A stretch of 64,000 nt of DNA, taken from the NCBI GenBank assembly GCA_029168955.1, contig JAPDOI010001711.1:62001-126000 (forward strand). The letters run 5' to 3'. Shown here one piece after another: positions 34,301 through 43,370 of this stretch. The stretch comes from Aplectana chamaeleonis (lineage: Eukaryota > Nematoda > Chromadorea > Rhabditida > Cosmocercidae). The translations under genes and the position numbers were made by a program. The notes beneath the pieces were generated by a model. It ran no database searches and was not told the DNA's origin. It saw only the letters and a list, made by a program, of their open reading frames with translations. Each line of letters starts with the position of its first letter. Positions within the stretch are counted from its first letter, which is position 1.

Positions 34301-34532
34301 CTATCGAAATTTTACACAAGAAACGACGTAGTAATGAAAATTTGTCAACATTTTTTTAGCAAGAATTATGATGCAAATAAAATAATTTTAAAGTAATTTG
34401 AGGGCTACGCCGTTTCAGAATCATTTTGTTTTTTTTTATCCAACCGCCAACTTCAGCAGCAATAAGGGAACGGTGCACAATTATCAATAAAAATAGCGTG
34501 AAAAAAGGATCAAATTTGAAAAGACTCACCAT
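19308..34532 (-). CDS. rpl-18: Ribosomal protein eL18 (60S subunit), complete, five exons
   Basis: This is a cytosolic large-subunit ribosomal protein. Exons on the minus strand are 34532-34530 (the ATG alone), 32883-32797, 32728-32522, 25089-24967 and 19454-19308. All introns are phase 0 with GT-AG ends. The joined protein is 188 aa, the usual nematode length, with no frameshift. Recognisable segments in order are [84 protein letters not shown], and the basic tail [20 protein letters not shown]. Introns 3 (7.4 kb) and 4 (5.5 kb) are very long for a ribosomal protein gene and are packed with LINEs and inverted-repeat elements; intron 1 (1.6 kb) holds three MITEs, while intron 2 is 68 bp. A possible spliced-leader acceptor lies 29 nt before the ATG. 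Confidence 0.97.
19602..20404. repeat. Large foldback element in rpl-18 intron 4, interrupted
   Basis: Arms of about 300 bp: left from ACACGCTCGTAAACGTGATT, right ending with its inverse (AATCACGTTTACGAGCATGT). Inner landmarks are CAATGCCG, CCAGTATTTCTCCGC and GGGCCATTCCGCCGT. The right arm is split by the hAT MITE at 19929-20271; removing that insert and one target copy restores the arm match. Confidence 0.85.
19929..20271. mobile_element. hAT-like MITE nested in foldback, perfect target duplication
   Basis: Starts CAGGGTTGAGCAGGCC and ends GCCTGCCCAACCCTG. It is flanked by the identical 8-mer GCGGGGCT at 19921-19928 and 20272-20279. The interior has several ACGACCCCC runs between A/T tracts. 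Partial relatives lie at 7901, 13497 and 23990. Confidence 0.9.
20405..21660. other. rpl-18 intron 4 sequence, no gene seen
   Basis: Holds a remnant at about 20966-21150 starting AAGTTGATGCAAAAGTTCTG and related to 35090-35210 (shared AGAAGCTCAACC and AAAAACTC words). It looks like an eroded mariner-derived MITE. Confidence 0.45.
21661..23603. mobile_element. Long-terminal-inverted-repeat element with zinc-finger remnant
   Basis: Terminal inverted repeats of about 305 bp (21661-21965 and 23297-23603) are roughly 90 percent identical by eye. They start CTCGCGTCGCGGCGTCGC and include AATTGCGATATTTAGTGTA and ACACATGTGTTCCTTCACAG. The 1.3-kb interior carries degraded C2H2 zinc-finger coding sequence. 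Long terminal repeats with non-transposase cargo recall Mutator-like elements, but no matching 9-bp target duplication was found, so the class is open. Confidence 0.8.
22359..22552 (+). pseudogene. Two C2H2 zinc fingers, frameshifted
   Basis: Finger 1 (22359-22421) reads [21 protein letters not shown]. In a frame shifted by two, finger 2 (22487-22552) reads [17 protein letters not shown] followed by RQERH, a canonical C-x2-C-x12-H-x4-H. Stops lie between them (around 22447 and 22477), so the copy is dead, or an intron is hidden there. Such fingers occur in transcription factors and at the N-termini of some transposon proteins; which applies here is unknown. Confidence 0.65.
24688..24764. repeat. 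Small imperfect hairpin
   Basis: CAGATGCTGG against CCAGCATCTG, with CGAGAGAAA against TTTCTCTC at the loop. It lies in rpl-18 intron 4, about 200 bp downstream of exon 4. Confidence 0.5.
25490..26840 (-). mobile_element. LINE with reverse-transcriptase C-terminal half
   Basis: A 276-codon minus-strand frame (26709-25879) carries [16 protein letters not shown] and the FADD active site (about 26540). It continues through a thumb-like region to [15 protein letters not shown] stop then interrupts the usual C-terminal WN-containing segment, and a related frame goes on to about 25790. The AT-rich tail lies near 25500-25560. It is a different family from the AAG-tailed LINE and RTE copies. It lies in rpl-18 intron 3. 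Confidence 0.85.
26850..28194. other. rpl-18 intron 3 sequence
   Basis: Mostly AT-rich without a recognisable gene, apart from one candidate plus-strand exon at 27588-27677. Confidence 0.45.
27588..27677 (+). other. Candidate plus-strand exon, unknown protein
   Basis: Between ATCATTCTACAG and GTACGC lies a 90-bp open stretch of 30 codons with natural-looking composition ([20 protein letters not shown]). No partner exon was found nearby. It may be a captured exon, a relic of a nested gene, or chance. I do not recognise the protein. Confidence 0.25.
28195..28482 (+). mobile_element. LINE C-terminal fragment, AAG-tailed
   Basis: Plus-strand frame [20 protein letters not shown] followed by a GH..H-type segment, ending at GGCTGCAAAGAAG, as in the copies at 1-685 and 6545-7862. 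Confidence 0.7.
28653..28850. repeat. Half copy of GC-rich foldback family (GGCGCTATTCATAC end)
   Basis: The left end GGCGCTATTCATACTACTC is preceded by TAA. The interior matches, inverted, 35870-35990. The opposite end is missing. Other members are at 31427-31728, 32967-33071 and 35649-36389. Confidence 0.65.
28868..29345 (+). mobile_element. LINE fragment (post-RT region)
   Basis: Plus-strand frame with [16 protein letters not shown] and [15 protein letters not shown], the same region as at the left edge of the window and clearly homologous to it. Confidence 0.7.
29346..30789. other. rpl-18 intron 3 sequence, no feature recognised
   Basis: AT-rich, with no long frame or clear inverted repeat. 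Confidence 0.4.
30790..31215 (+). mobile_element. Heavily degraded LINE fragments
   Basis: Recognisable words shared with the AAG-tailed LINE are GGTATGGCAACACAT (30810), CTGTCAACTCCAA (30950) and GGAACTCGGTAGGCGGG (31185). No frame remains open. Confidence 0.5.
31427..31728. repeat. GC-rich foldback family, half copy
   Basis: The right end TATAAATAGCGCC and the GCCACGCCAGCGCGGCAAGC palindromic core match 35649-35830 inverted. Confidence 0.6.
32967..33071. mobile_element. Mini-MITE with TTA target duplication (GGCGCT ends)
   Basis: 105 bp, starting GGCGCTTTTCATACTCCTC and ending GTATGATAGCGCC. It is flanked by TTA at 32964-32966 and 33072-33074. It is the shortest member of the GC-rich foldback family. 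It lies in rpl-18 intron 1. Confidence 0.8.
33075..33232. mobile_element. MITE with TTA target duplication (GGCTCCGTCC ends)
   Basis: 158 bp, with ends GGCTCCGTCCATAGCAGA and inverted TCTGCTATGGACGGAGCC-like. TTA lies on both sides (33072-33074 and 33233-33235). It directly abuts the element at 32967-33071, sharing the middle TTA. PIF/Harbinger-like by target preference (inference). Confidence 0.82.
33612..34248. mobile_element. PIF/Harbinger-like MITE, copy 2
   Basis: 637 bp, starting AGGGACTTTCAGAGTGGCG and ending CGCCACTCTGAAAGGCCCT. TAA lies on both sides (33609-33611 and 34249-34251). It is the same family as 5453-6102. It lies in rpl-18 intron 1. Confidence 0.82.
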
Positions 34533-34560
34533 TTTAGATCGAACACAAGTTCAGGGGTAC

Positions 34561-34575
34561 CCTGAAAAATAAAAA
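34561..34575 (-). promoter_or_regulatory. Splice acceptor upstream of rpl-18 start (possible spliced-leader site)
   Basis: On the minus strand a T-rich tract ends in ATTTTTCAG, followed by a 29-nt leader and the ATG, which is itself the last codon before the intron 1 donor (GTGAGT). Trans-splicing or a 5'-UTR intron would both fit. Confidence 0.55.
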
Positions 34576-35645
34576 AAAAATTAGCCACCCGTTTAAAAAC
34601 ACATGAGCACTAAATGATGAAAACTCTGAACTCAAAAATCTGCACACGGCAATATGGTAAATAGAAAATAATGCATTTTCCTCTATTATTTTATTTAAAA
34701 CGGGACAGAGCGCAAAATTGCTCAGATATACCAAAACAAAGAAAAAACTCGAAAATAGACCTCCTAAGACACGAAAAACTGATCCAAACCAAAACGATCG
34801 ACTGCGCATATTTTTTTCTGATGATTTCTAAATTCAGAATGAAAGAAAATACGTTAAAATACAACAAAAATAAAGAAAAATAGGGGGTAAAATGAAAATG
34901 CGTTAAACTCCAATAATTTGTTGGTTACGGTAGTTGCCGCTGCGGGACCAATGAGCCATCATAAGAGAAGTCCTTTAAGAGAAGCAGTTTCTCAATGGAG
35001 CGCGATTTCTCACGTCATGAGGGTGATTCGAAAGTTGCCCCAAATTTGCCTAGGCCAGCGATTTTTCCATTGTACGAGTATGACCTTTTGATCAAGTGTA
35101 GTATACCACCCAGAAGCTCAACCATCTACCAATTCAAGTCTTTAGCTACCCGAAAAACTCAGCTTTCAGGAGGATTTAGGTTCCGGAAATGTTGAAATCA
35201 ATCTAGTTCACTTATTTCTACCTATCAGGGCTGCCTGAGTGTATGGGAGATTTTTGAACCGAAAAATACCAGATTTTAATTACACAATGGGCTCGCTATG
35301 GGTTCTTAGCGGGGCGAATTTCACATTTTTAGACAATTTTTGAAAGCTGACGTTCTTTGTCATTTTTCGAAAACAGCCCAAAAAATGGGAGATTCGCTCC
35401 ACTGAGGGGCTATGCTCATTATACAAAGAGTTTAGAGCATCTTACCTAATATTTAGTTACATAAGTATTATGGATAGTGTTTTTGAATTTTTTTTTAAAA
35501 TGCAGTTGCAAGATCGCACAAGGACAGGACCGGACACGCGGACCTACCTCTGGTGAAACTTTCGGACCAACTTAAAACTTAGTTAGACTAGCCGACCACT
35601 GTTACAGGCCGTAGGAAGGCGTTTTTTAGCGCTTGTGGGTGCGGA
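34576..35645. other. rpl-18 upstream region
   Basis: Presumed promoter region of rpl-18; no specific motif could be assigned. About 35090-35210 is an eroded MITE related to 21035-21150. Confidence 0.4.
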
Positions 35646-35648
35646 GGT

Positions 35649-36389
35649 TAGGCGCTATTCATACTACTCAACGCCAGCGCGGTACGCGCGTGCCGCGCTG
35701 GCGTGGCGTTTGTGTATGAATGGCCCGACGCCTCGCCCGCGCGGCACGCGCGTGACGCCCGCTCCGCTATGGCGGCGATGACCGTAACGGCTTTTTAACC
35801 ATTTTCACTACTTAATTATCATCAATTTTATTCGTTTTCTTAAGAATTAGTTCCATGAATGAACACATTTACAGAATTTGGTTGTTTGGTGAACTTAGGC
35901 CCGCTTTTTTCCGCTCCGCCTAGTTGTCGCCGCTGGAGTATTCATAGTCTCCGCAAGCGCGGCACGCGCGTCACGCGCTTGGAAAGTATTCATACTCTAA
36001 CGCCACGCCAGCGCGGGACGCGCGTGACGCGGAGTTCGGGTACGAATGGTCTGACGCCTCGCCCGCGCGTGATGATCGCTCCGCCATGGCGGCGACGGCC
36101 GTAACGACTTTTTCATGATTTTCTTTATTGATCAATCGTCAATTTCAATCCGTTCCATGATAATTAATTCCTATACTATCTTCTGCTACCACGATAGTGA
36201 ACGCGTGTAACGATTTGAATTGCTCAACAAAGTTGAGGCCCAAAATAATCCGCTCCGCCACAACGTCACCGCTGAAGTATCTATTGTCTCTGCAAGCGCT
36301 TGGTGCGCTTAGATTTAATTTATATCTCAACGCCCTGACCGCGGGTGGCGCGCGTGCCGCACTGGCGTAGAGGAGTATGAAGAGCGCCT
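35649..36389. repeat. GC-rich foldback cluster (several nested members)
   Basis: The left end GGCGCTATTCATACTACTC (after TTA) and right end GTATGAAGAGCGCC bound a mosaic of CGCCAGCGCGGCACGCG palindromes. There are three similar sub-blocks with GCTCCGCCATGGCGGCGA-like centres. It appears to be repeated insertion of the same family into itself. Confidence 0.65.
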
Positions 36390-37759
36390 GAAGGACAGCG
36401 AGAGAACAGACGGAAGGAGCAGCATTGCGCGCACACGCGGCGCATATACTCGTGTTTTCTTTGATTTTTCAAATGATAGATGAGCGAAAGAAAATTTCAG
36501 ATTTAGGAATCGGAAATCGGAACAACATAAAAAATTTCGGAGCTCGGAAATCGGAAGAAGATTCAAATTTGCAGAGACCAATACAAGTTGAATTTTCATC
36601 CAATCTGATAAGCATTTGACGGCGTCTTTGCAATTCGACGCGTCACGCTATTCACTGCAAGCAAAGTGGTACCGAGTGGCATTAGAGCAGCAAAAAGCGA
36701 GACAACTCCTCCTTCAATGTGTAGGGAGCCTCTATCTCAAAACAGTGGGGTAGGGAAAAGAAGGGGAGCTTATGCGAGCATACTCATATACTGGGAGTGT
36801 CCGCTTCGGCCACGATAGGCTCACTAATCGAATACCGAGTCTAGCTGGAAGGACCTTTCCCAGCAGCACGTGCTGCTCCGAGGAGCACGTGGCCTGTTTG
36901 ATAGAACTACGTGGCGCAACGAGGCAAAACTTTTGTCGCATCCCCGTCTCCCACGCAGCAGCACGTCGCCCTATAATAGAAGCACGTGGCGCGGGGGGCA
37001 GCGTCCTACCCCTCCGATAGAAGCGGGTCTCTCCCAACAAAGATACGGGCCATGTCCCGGCCCGCAGCAAGGGGTCACCCCCACAGCGGGGTCTTCCACA
37101 CGCTCCTCGGCGAGGGAGCTTCCCTCGCCGAAGAGCGTGTGGGAGACCCCCTCAGCGGTCCCGACTGCGCGCTTTATGGCATGAGGCCCCTTATATACGT
37201 GCTGTGCTGCTGATAGGCGCCTCATCAAATGTGGAGCGACCGCTCAACGTGTTCAATCGAGAGCATTGTGGCTCAATCGTCTTCAAAACTGCATCGCAGT
37301 CGAATCGAAAGCGTGTCGAAACCGAGTGGAACGCCTATGTGTAGCGACACGCACTCCTTACTTCGATAACGATTAGGCCAGTGGCTCACGGAAAGCACGC
37401 GGCCGTGTCGTCGTCCACACCGCTTTGTAGTCGAATTGAAAGCGTATCGTGGCCGAATCGGACTCCCCAGCTGTCTGAGTACGTGAAAGACAAGCGCATA
37501 TCAATAGTCAACCCAGTATTACCGAACAGGCCTGAAATACCCTCTCCTGCATTCAATAGTATTTCAAAATTTCAAGGTCTGCAAAAATATCTGCCATGTT
37601 CTGGACTTTCATGCGGTGCTCTCGGATTCCCACCCACTTTCAAGAAGGTTTTAGGCGGCGTTCAGAGTTCATTCGCGGAGCGAAGCGATGTTATAATCAG
37701 CCTACATATCGATCAGACGACGTCTCATCGCGTCGTGGCTGGGTACTCACTATACTTTG
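36390..37759. other. Intergenic repeat mosaic, no gene seen
   Basis: GC-rich stretch 36830-37200 with CAGCACGTG-type palindromes. An almost perfect hairpin lies at 37096-37142 (CACACGCTC, TCGGCGAGGGA arms around AGCTT). Around 37280 and 37430 a TCGAATCGAAAGCGT-type sequence is repeated. Confidence 0.45.
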
Positions 37760-38450
37760 GTCCGAATCGAATAATATTCGAATAAATATTCGAATTTTCG
37801 AACATTCGAATATTCGGAAAATCAGAAAATTCGTTTTTTCGAATATTCGGTTTATTTGGAAATGCAAAATATTCGATTTTTCGATTATTCGGTCTATTCG
37901 GAAAAGCAGAATATTTGATTTTTCGAATATTCGGTTTATTCGGAAATGCAAAATATTCGTTTTTTCGAATATTCGATTTATTCGGGAAAGCAGAATATTT
38001 GGTTTTTTCGAAGATATTCGGTTTTATTCGGAAATGCAAAATATTCGTTTTTTCTGAATATTCGATTTATTCCCGGAAAAAAGAATATTCGTTTTTCTGA
38101 ATGTTATTCAGTTTATCTCGGAAATGCAAAAGATCATTCGTTTTTTCGAATATTCGATTTATTCGGAAAAAAGAATATTCGTTTTTCGAATAATCGGTTT
38201 ATTCGGAAGAAGCAAAATATTCGATATTTCGAATATTCGAGTTTTATTCAAAAATCCAATTATTCGTTTTTTCAAATATTCGGTTTTATTCCGGAAACTC
38301 AAAATATTCGTTTTTTCGAATATTCGGTTTATTCGAAAAATCATAAAATTCGTTTTTTCGAATATTTGGTTCATTCGGAGAATCAGTAATTATAGGAAGT
38401 TTTTCGAATATTTGGTTCTATTCGGAAAAACAAAATCTTCGACAAACGAC
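37760..38450. repeat. TTCGAATATTCGG minisatellite island (island 4)
   Basis: About 15 units of 42-45 bp with consensus words TTTTTTCGAATATTCGG, TTATTCGGAAA and GCAAAATATTCG. The left boundary TACTCACTATACTTTGGT is the inverse of the right boundary of island 5. Confidence 0.85.
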
Positions 38451-39031
38451 CTTCACTAGTTGTGCAGTATTCTACCATTTTGCCATGAAATAAGTCACTG
38501 CTGGTCGCATACCCTACCGACCATTGAGGAGACTTCATCCTTTTCCGTGTAACCTTTAATGTGAGGTGTAATTATACGCTGTCCCAATCAAGAAGCAGCG
38601 CTCCCCTGCGGCTTGACATTTTTGGATTTACAGTAAGACGATTGCCTACGCAAATGCGTGTAGCATTTGTTACCATAGTTCAAGAAACAAGCATTCGGAA
38701 AGTTTTTCACGTACCCACTTCTCTTTTTCACATACATACTTCATTACTCTTTTCTGAAAATGCCCGTGGTACTCACTCCCAATACAGATATTCTTCTTTA
38801 CGTGGCAGGGAAAGTGTCCAGGCACTCGGGGGGACGGTCGCCACACTTTCAAAGTTACCGAAACGGCGAACCACAGACTTTGAGAGTCGTTCGGCCATCC
38901 GCGCCCCTATGCAGCTGCCATGTCCCCAGGGTCCATGATAGGTGCACTCCACTGTGGACCGTGGCGGTGGGGTCACCCCCCCCACGTGGGTGATCCTTGT
39001 GGGATGTCCCCGGGTCCTCTGTGCGAATCTG

Positions 39032-39194
39032 GGGCGCGTTCCAAGAACGTTTCCAAGGGAGGAAAAATTAATCTGATAAGAGCCGACCAATCATAGTTTG
39101 AGGGACAGCCTGAAATGAGCCTATCTGCTAGACTATAATTCGTTATATCTTATCAGACCTATTTTTCCTCCCACGGAAATCTTGGAACGCACCC
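39032..39194. repeat. Short foldback MITE
   Basis: Arms GGCGCGTTCCAAGA and inverted TCTTGGAACGCACC-like, with GGGAGGAAAAAT matching ATTTTTCCTCCC and CTGATAAG matching CTTATCAG. Confidence 0.75.
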
Positions 39195-39470
39195 CTGGAA
39201 ACGCCAAAAATGGACATGGACAGTTCTTGAGCCGCTTATGGACAAACTTTGGACCGCTCGGGGGCCGGGACCGACAGATTTTACCGGAGGACGCCGATCC
39301 GCGCACCCTTCGACATCAGTTCGCTGATCGGAGGCGCGGTTCGGCGGCCAATGGTGCGGCGGCCGTAGCCCGCGAGTGCTTGAGTAGGAGGGCCTAAAGT
39401 CATCTGTTTTCAGATTACGGTACGACATGCTACGTAACGTGTAAATTCAAACCGCGGCTGGCGTGGCGGT

Positions 39471-39962
39471 TTAAAGGCAGTGTTCACGATGATTCTCGTT
39501 TCCAAGTTTTGCACTCAAAACAATCCGTTGGCAACCAAGTGTTAGCAAAATCACGAAGAAACGGCGAGAAACGCACTAAAACGTCTTGTTTCAGAGACAT
39601 TACTCTCAGGCCTGGACTAGTTGTCTGATTGGATGAACATGTTCACGGTGGTTGTCACCGGTAATAAATGGGACTAATCGGAAATGGAAGAATATTTTGG
39701 GCAAAATAGTATTAGTTAGGGCCCGAAGGAAAGAACGGAGCAACACAGAATGGAGAATTGCAAAAGACGGGTCCACAAAAGATTTCATTGTCACAACGAA
39801 CAGTTCCATTGATACTTGAGAGGCGGGCTGATACTTGAGGATTTCGTGCCCTTCTGGTGCGTTTTTCTCGGTTCCTTCGTCATTTCAGTTCTACTGGGGG
39901 GCCAAACAATCGATTTAGCGATCAATCTCAAAATCAAAGATTATCGTGAACACTGCCTTTGA
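39471..39962. mobile_element. MITE of the AGGCAGTGTTCACGA family, copy 2
   Basis: Ends TTAAAGGCAGTGTTCACGA and inverted TCGTGAACACTGCCTTTGA; 492 bp. Confidence 0.75.
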
Positions 39963-40494
39963 ATCCCGATCTCTGAGAATTGAACCGCCCTGCCAGCCGC
40001 GATTTGAATTTAAACGTTTTTTCGAGGAAACAGGCCACGGGCCTAGCTATATTTGCGTACGCGACGCCCGAAAATGGGAAAATCTCAGAGACGCAGAGGG
40101 TCGCTGCTTCATTGGACTCTTCGCTTGCCATCTCGTTTGGGAGAGGGTATACCTAATCGTTAACCAATATTTGACATTAACAAGATTTTTTTGCACAAGA
40201 TCATAATTTACCATCATCACCAAACTCTCACTGAAGTTAGTAGTTCTTTTATAAAGTTTTCCATGCTTGGGGCCCGATTTGGTCATGCCTTTATCACCCG
40301 TGAGATTTTTTTTTTGTGTTTTCAACCTTCCTCGTCCGCGTATCGACTGGATCGGCCATAGCAGGCCTAAATTCGAACAGCCGGAGGATTAAGGCTCCAG
40401 TTATAGTTAGTCGAAGAGAAAACGCCGTGACCTGCCGTGGCAGACTTGCATTTTTTGGAATTCTCCGTGGACTTCCGAATATTCTTTTGATTCG

Positions 40495-41105
40495 AAAATA
40501 GAGAGCATTTTTCGAATCATTCATTCATTCGGGAATCTCGAAAAGCGGAATATTCGAAAAATGCATTCATTTGGAAATCTTGAAAAGCGGAATTTTTGAA
40601 AAATTCATTCATTTGGAATTCCCAAAAAAAACCATATTCGAAAAATTCATTCATTTGGAAACCTTGAAAAGCGCAATATTCGAAAAATTCATTCATTCGG
40701 AAATCCTGAAAAGCATAATATTCGAAAAATTCATTCATTCGGAAATCTTGAAAAGCGGAGTATTCGAAAAATTCATTCATTCGGAATTGCCAAAAAACCC
40801 TATTCGAAAAATTCATTCATTCGGAAATCTTGAAAAGCGGAATATTCGAAAAATTCATTCATTCGGAAATCTTGAAAAGCGGAATATTCGAAAAATTCAT
40901 TCATTCGGGAATCTTGAAAAGCGGAATATTCGAAAAATTCATTCATTCGGAAATCCCGAAAAAACAATATTCGAAAAATTCATTCATTTGAGAATTTCGA
41001 AATTTCAATATTCGAAAAATTCATTCATTTGAAAATTTCGAAATTTCAATATTCGAATTATTCATTCATTCGAAAAAAACCTTCGAATACCAAAGTATAG
41101 TACTC
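40495..41105. repeat. 42-bp minisatellite island (island 5)
   Basis: About 13 units with consensus words AAATTCATTCATTCGGAAA, CTTGAAAAGCGG and AATATTCGAAA. The right boundary CCAAAGTATAGTACTCAC is shared with the left end of island 4. Long open frames on both strands are by-products of the repeat. Confidence 0.87.
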
Positions 41106-41965
41106 ACTATACTTAGTATCCGAGTCACTCCTTTTCGGATATCCGACGGGATAGCCGAGATTCGGATAATTCGATTTCCAAAAATTCTAAAAAATGCATT
41201 ATCTGAATCGAACCAATATCCGGGATATTTAAAATCGGCATTATCTGAACAGAAACATTATCCGGAGGGTCAGAATTTCGGATAAAATCGGATAAAATTC
41301 GAATAATTTTCTGATAAATTCGGATAAAATGCGGGTAAAATTTCGGATAAAATCGGATAATTTCCGGAGTTGTTCTAGGCCACGCCCATTTCCCGTACCG
41401 CCTTCTATTTAGTACATCAACCCAGGACCTTCCTCCTTCCGAAATCAGAAGAGTCGTTGAGGCGCCGAAAAATGGGCGTGGTCAAGTGAGATGTCAAAGT
41501 GGCTGATTATTCAGTATAGAAGTTTTTTTATAGTCGCTTTGCATACTTTTTACTTGCTAGTTGTCCTGAAAAACCTGTCTGTGAATAATACTGTGCCTCC
41601 CAACGACGATCGAGTAATTGAAGATTTGTTTTCATATTTTTATTAATGTGCATATATGAAGTTTGAAGTTTGTAAGTGAACATGCCGCGAATGAAACGAA
41701 GGTTACTCTTTGCTCAATTATGGATGTTTTCAAAGGCTCGCCTTGAGTACCTGGTTTATTTTTCACCGTTTCGCCTCAACTTTGTTTCGAAAATATCCGA
41801 AATTATTAGACCGGATATCCGTATCCGAATTATTGGAAAAATGGCATTATCTGAATCGATCCATAATCTGAAAATTTGAAAAAGCGCATTATCTGAATCG
41901 AATCAATATCCGGAAATTTTAAAATCGGCATTATCCGAATCGATCCATTATCCGAGAAATTATCT
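41106..41965. repeat. TATCCGAAT-type repeat island (island 6), interrupted
   Basis: Words such as GCATTATCTGAATCGAA, CCAATATCCGG and CGGATAAAATCGGATAA fill 41106-41370 and 41790-41965. Unrelated sequence at about 41375-41790 seems inserted. It starts at ACTCACTATACTTAGTATCC. Confidence 0.7.
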
Positions 41966-41973
41966 TCGGATAA

Positions 41974-43370
41974 TGTCGACAAAGTCGTCTACAATCTCAC
42001 TGCGAGGAATTTGTTGTGGTTATTTCTGTGTGATTCTTGTTTAGAATTTTATTCAGTGATAATTGTCGTTTAGTTTCTATAGGGGAATCAATCGGATGTT
42101 TTCCGCGTTGATCGCCATTTTTACCACAACAAAGCGCGCTATCGCGGAAGATCTCGTGGGAGCAAATGCCATCGCGTCGATGGTATACAAAGGGGCGCTT
42201 GATTAGCGCTTCTCGTTCAGTTCTTCTGCCTTCGCTTCCTCGGCTCTTTATTTCGCGTTTCCTCAGTCTGGGGATGATTCATTCTCTCTATTTCGCGTTT
42301 CCTCATAGTCTGAGGAGGCTTCATTCTCATTTTCGCGTTCCATCATAGCCTGGGAAGAATTCTTATTCTTCTCATTTTTCGCGTGGTTTGCTGAAGCAGC
42401 AGCTGCTGCTAATCGCGTATTTCAAACCAAGTTTGAGATCTTTCTTTCCTGTTTTTCATATGATTAAGAAAATATCCATCCTCACTTATTGTTAGTCATT
42501 GATTATGACCGTTTATTGTTGATTTTTATTAGTTTGTACATAAAGGTTTAATTACCCAAGTTTGAGGTACCCAAGGACGTGTACGTGGGACAACAAGTGT
42601 TACACTATCCGCGTGGCCCCAGAAATCTTTGGGAAAGGCGAGCACAAGACAGTTACGCGTTTTGGGCACTTCATTTTGGTGCATCGGCCGGGAACAAAAT
42701 GAAGTGCCCAAAACGCGTAACTGTCTTATGCTCACCTTTCCCAAAAGATTCTGAGGTCCCTGGCGATAGTGTAACACTTTGTTGTCCCACGTACATGTCC
42801 TAGACACTCCTTAAACTAGTGAATTAGGTCAAACTGCTTTAATAATACACACTAACTAAAATCAACAATAAACAGTCATAATCAATGACTACCAATAAGT
42901 GAGGATGGATATTTTTTAATCATATGAAAACAGGAAGAAAGATCTCAAACTTGGCTTTAATACGCGATTAGCAGCTGCTGAATCAGGCACCACATGAAAA
43001 ATGAGAAGAGTAAGAATTCTTCCCGAACTTTATGATGCTAACGCGAAATGAGAACATGGCCTCTCCTCAGACTATGAAACAAAGCGAAGCGAGATGAATC
43101 ATCCCAGACTGAGAAACTTGCCGGCTAAATAAGAGGCCGGCAGCTGAAAAAGGCTGAAAGCGCAATCGCTGCTACCATCGACGCGATGGCATTTCTCCCA
43201 CGCGAGATCTTCACGATAGCGCACTTTATTGTGGTAAAAATGACGTCAACGCGGAAAACTATCAGATTGATTCCTATAGCGTTCAAACGACAAGTATCAC
43301 TGAAATTCTAAACAGAATCACCAGAAAATAACCACACGAACAGTGAAGTAATAACGACTTTGTCATCGAC
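41974..43370. repeat. 1.4-kb palindrome
   Basis: Left and right halves are inverted copies over about 680-700 bp, meeting near 42685. Ends are GTCGACAAAGTCGT and inverted ACGACTTTGTCATCGAC. Landmarks found on both sides include CCATCGCGTCGATGG, GCAGCAGCTGCTGC-like, GTGTTACACTATCGC-like and CACTTCATTTTG around the centre. By eye the outer parts are more diverged than the core. No recognisable protein was found. Confidence 0.85.

Noticed and set aside
37596..38459. Several overlapping frames of 110-153 codons
   Set aside because: All lie in the TTCGAATATTCGG array; no codon bias or splice context.
40571..41032. 153-codon frame with KFIHSEILKSGIFE-type repeats
   Set aside because: By-product of the 42-bp minisatellite (42 is divisible by three), with an equally open opposite strand.
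42166..43240. Frames within the large palindrome
   Set aside because: Mirrored on both arms and interrupted differently in each; no conserved protein.
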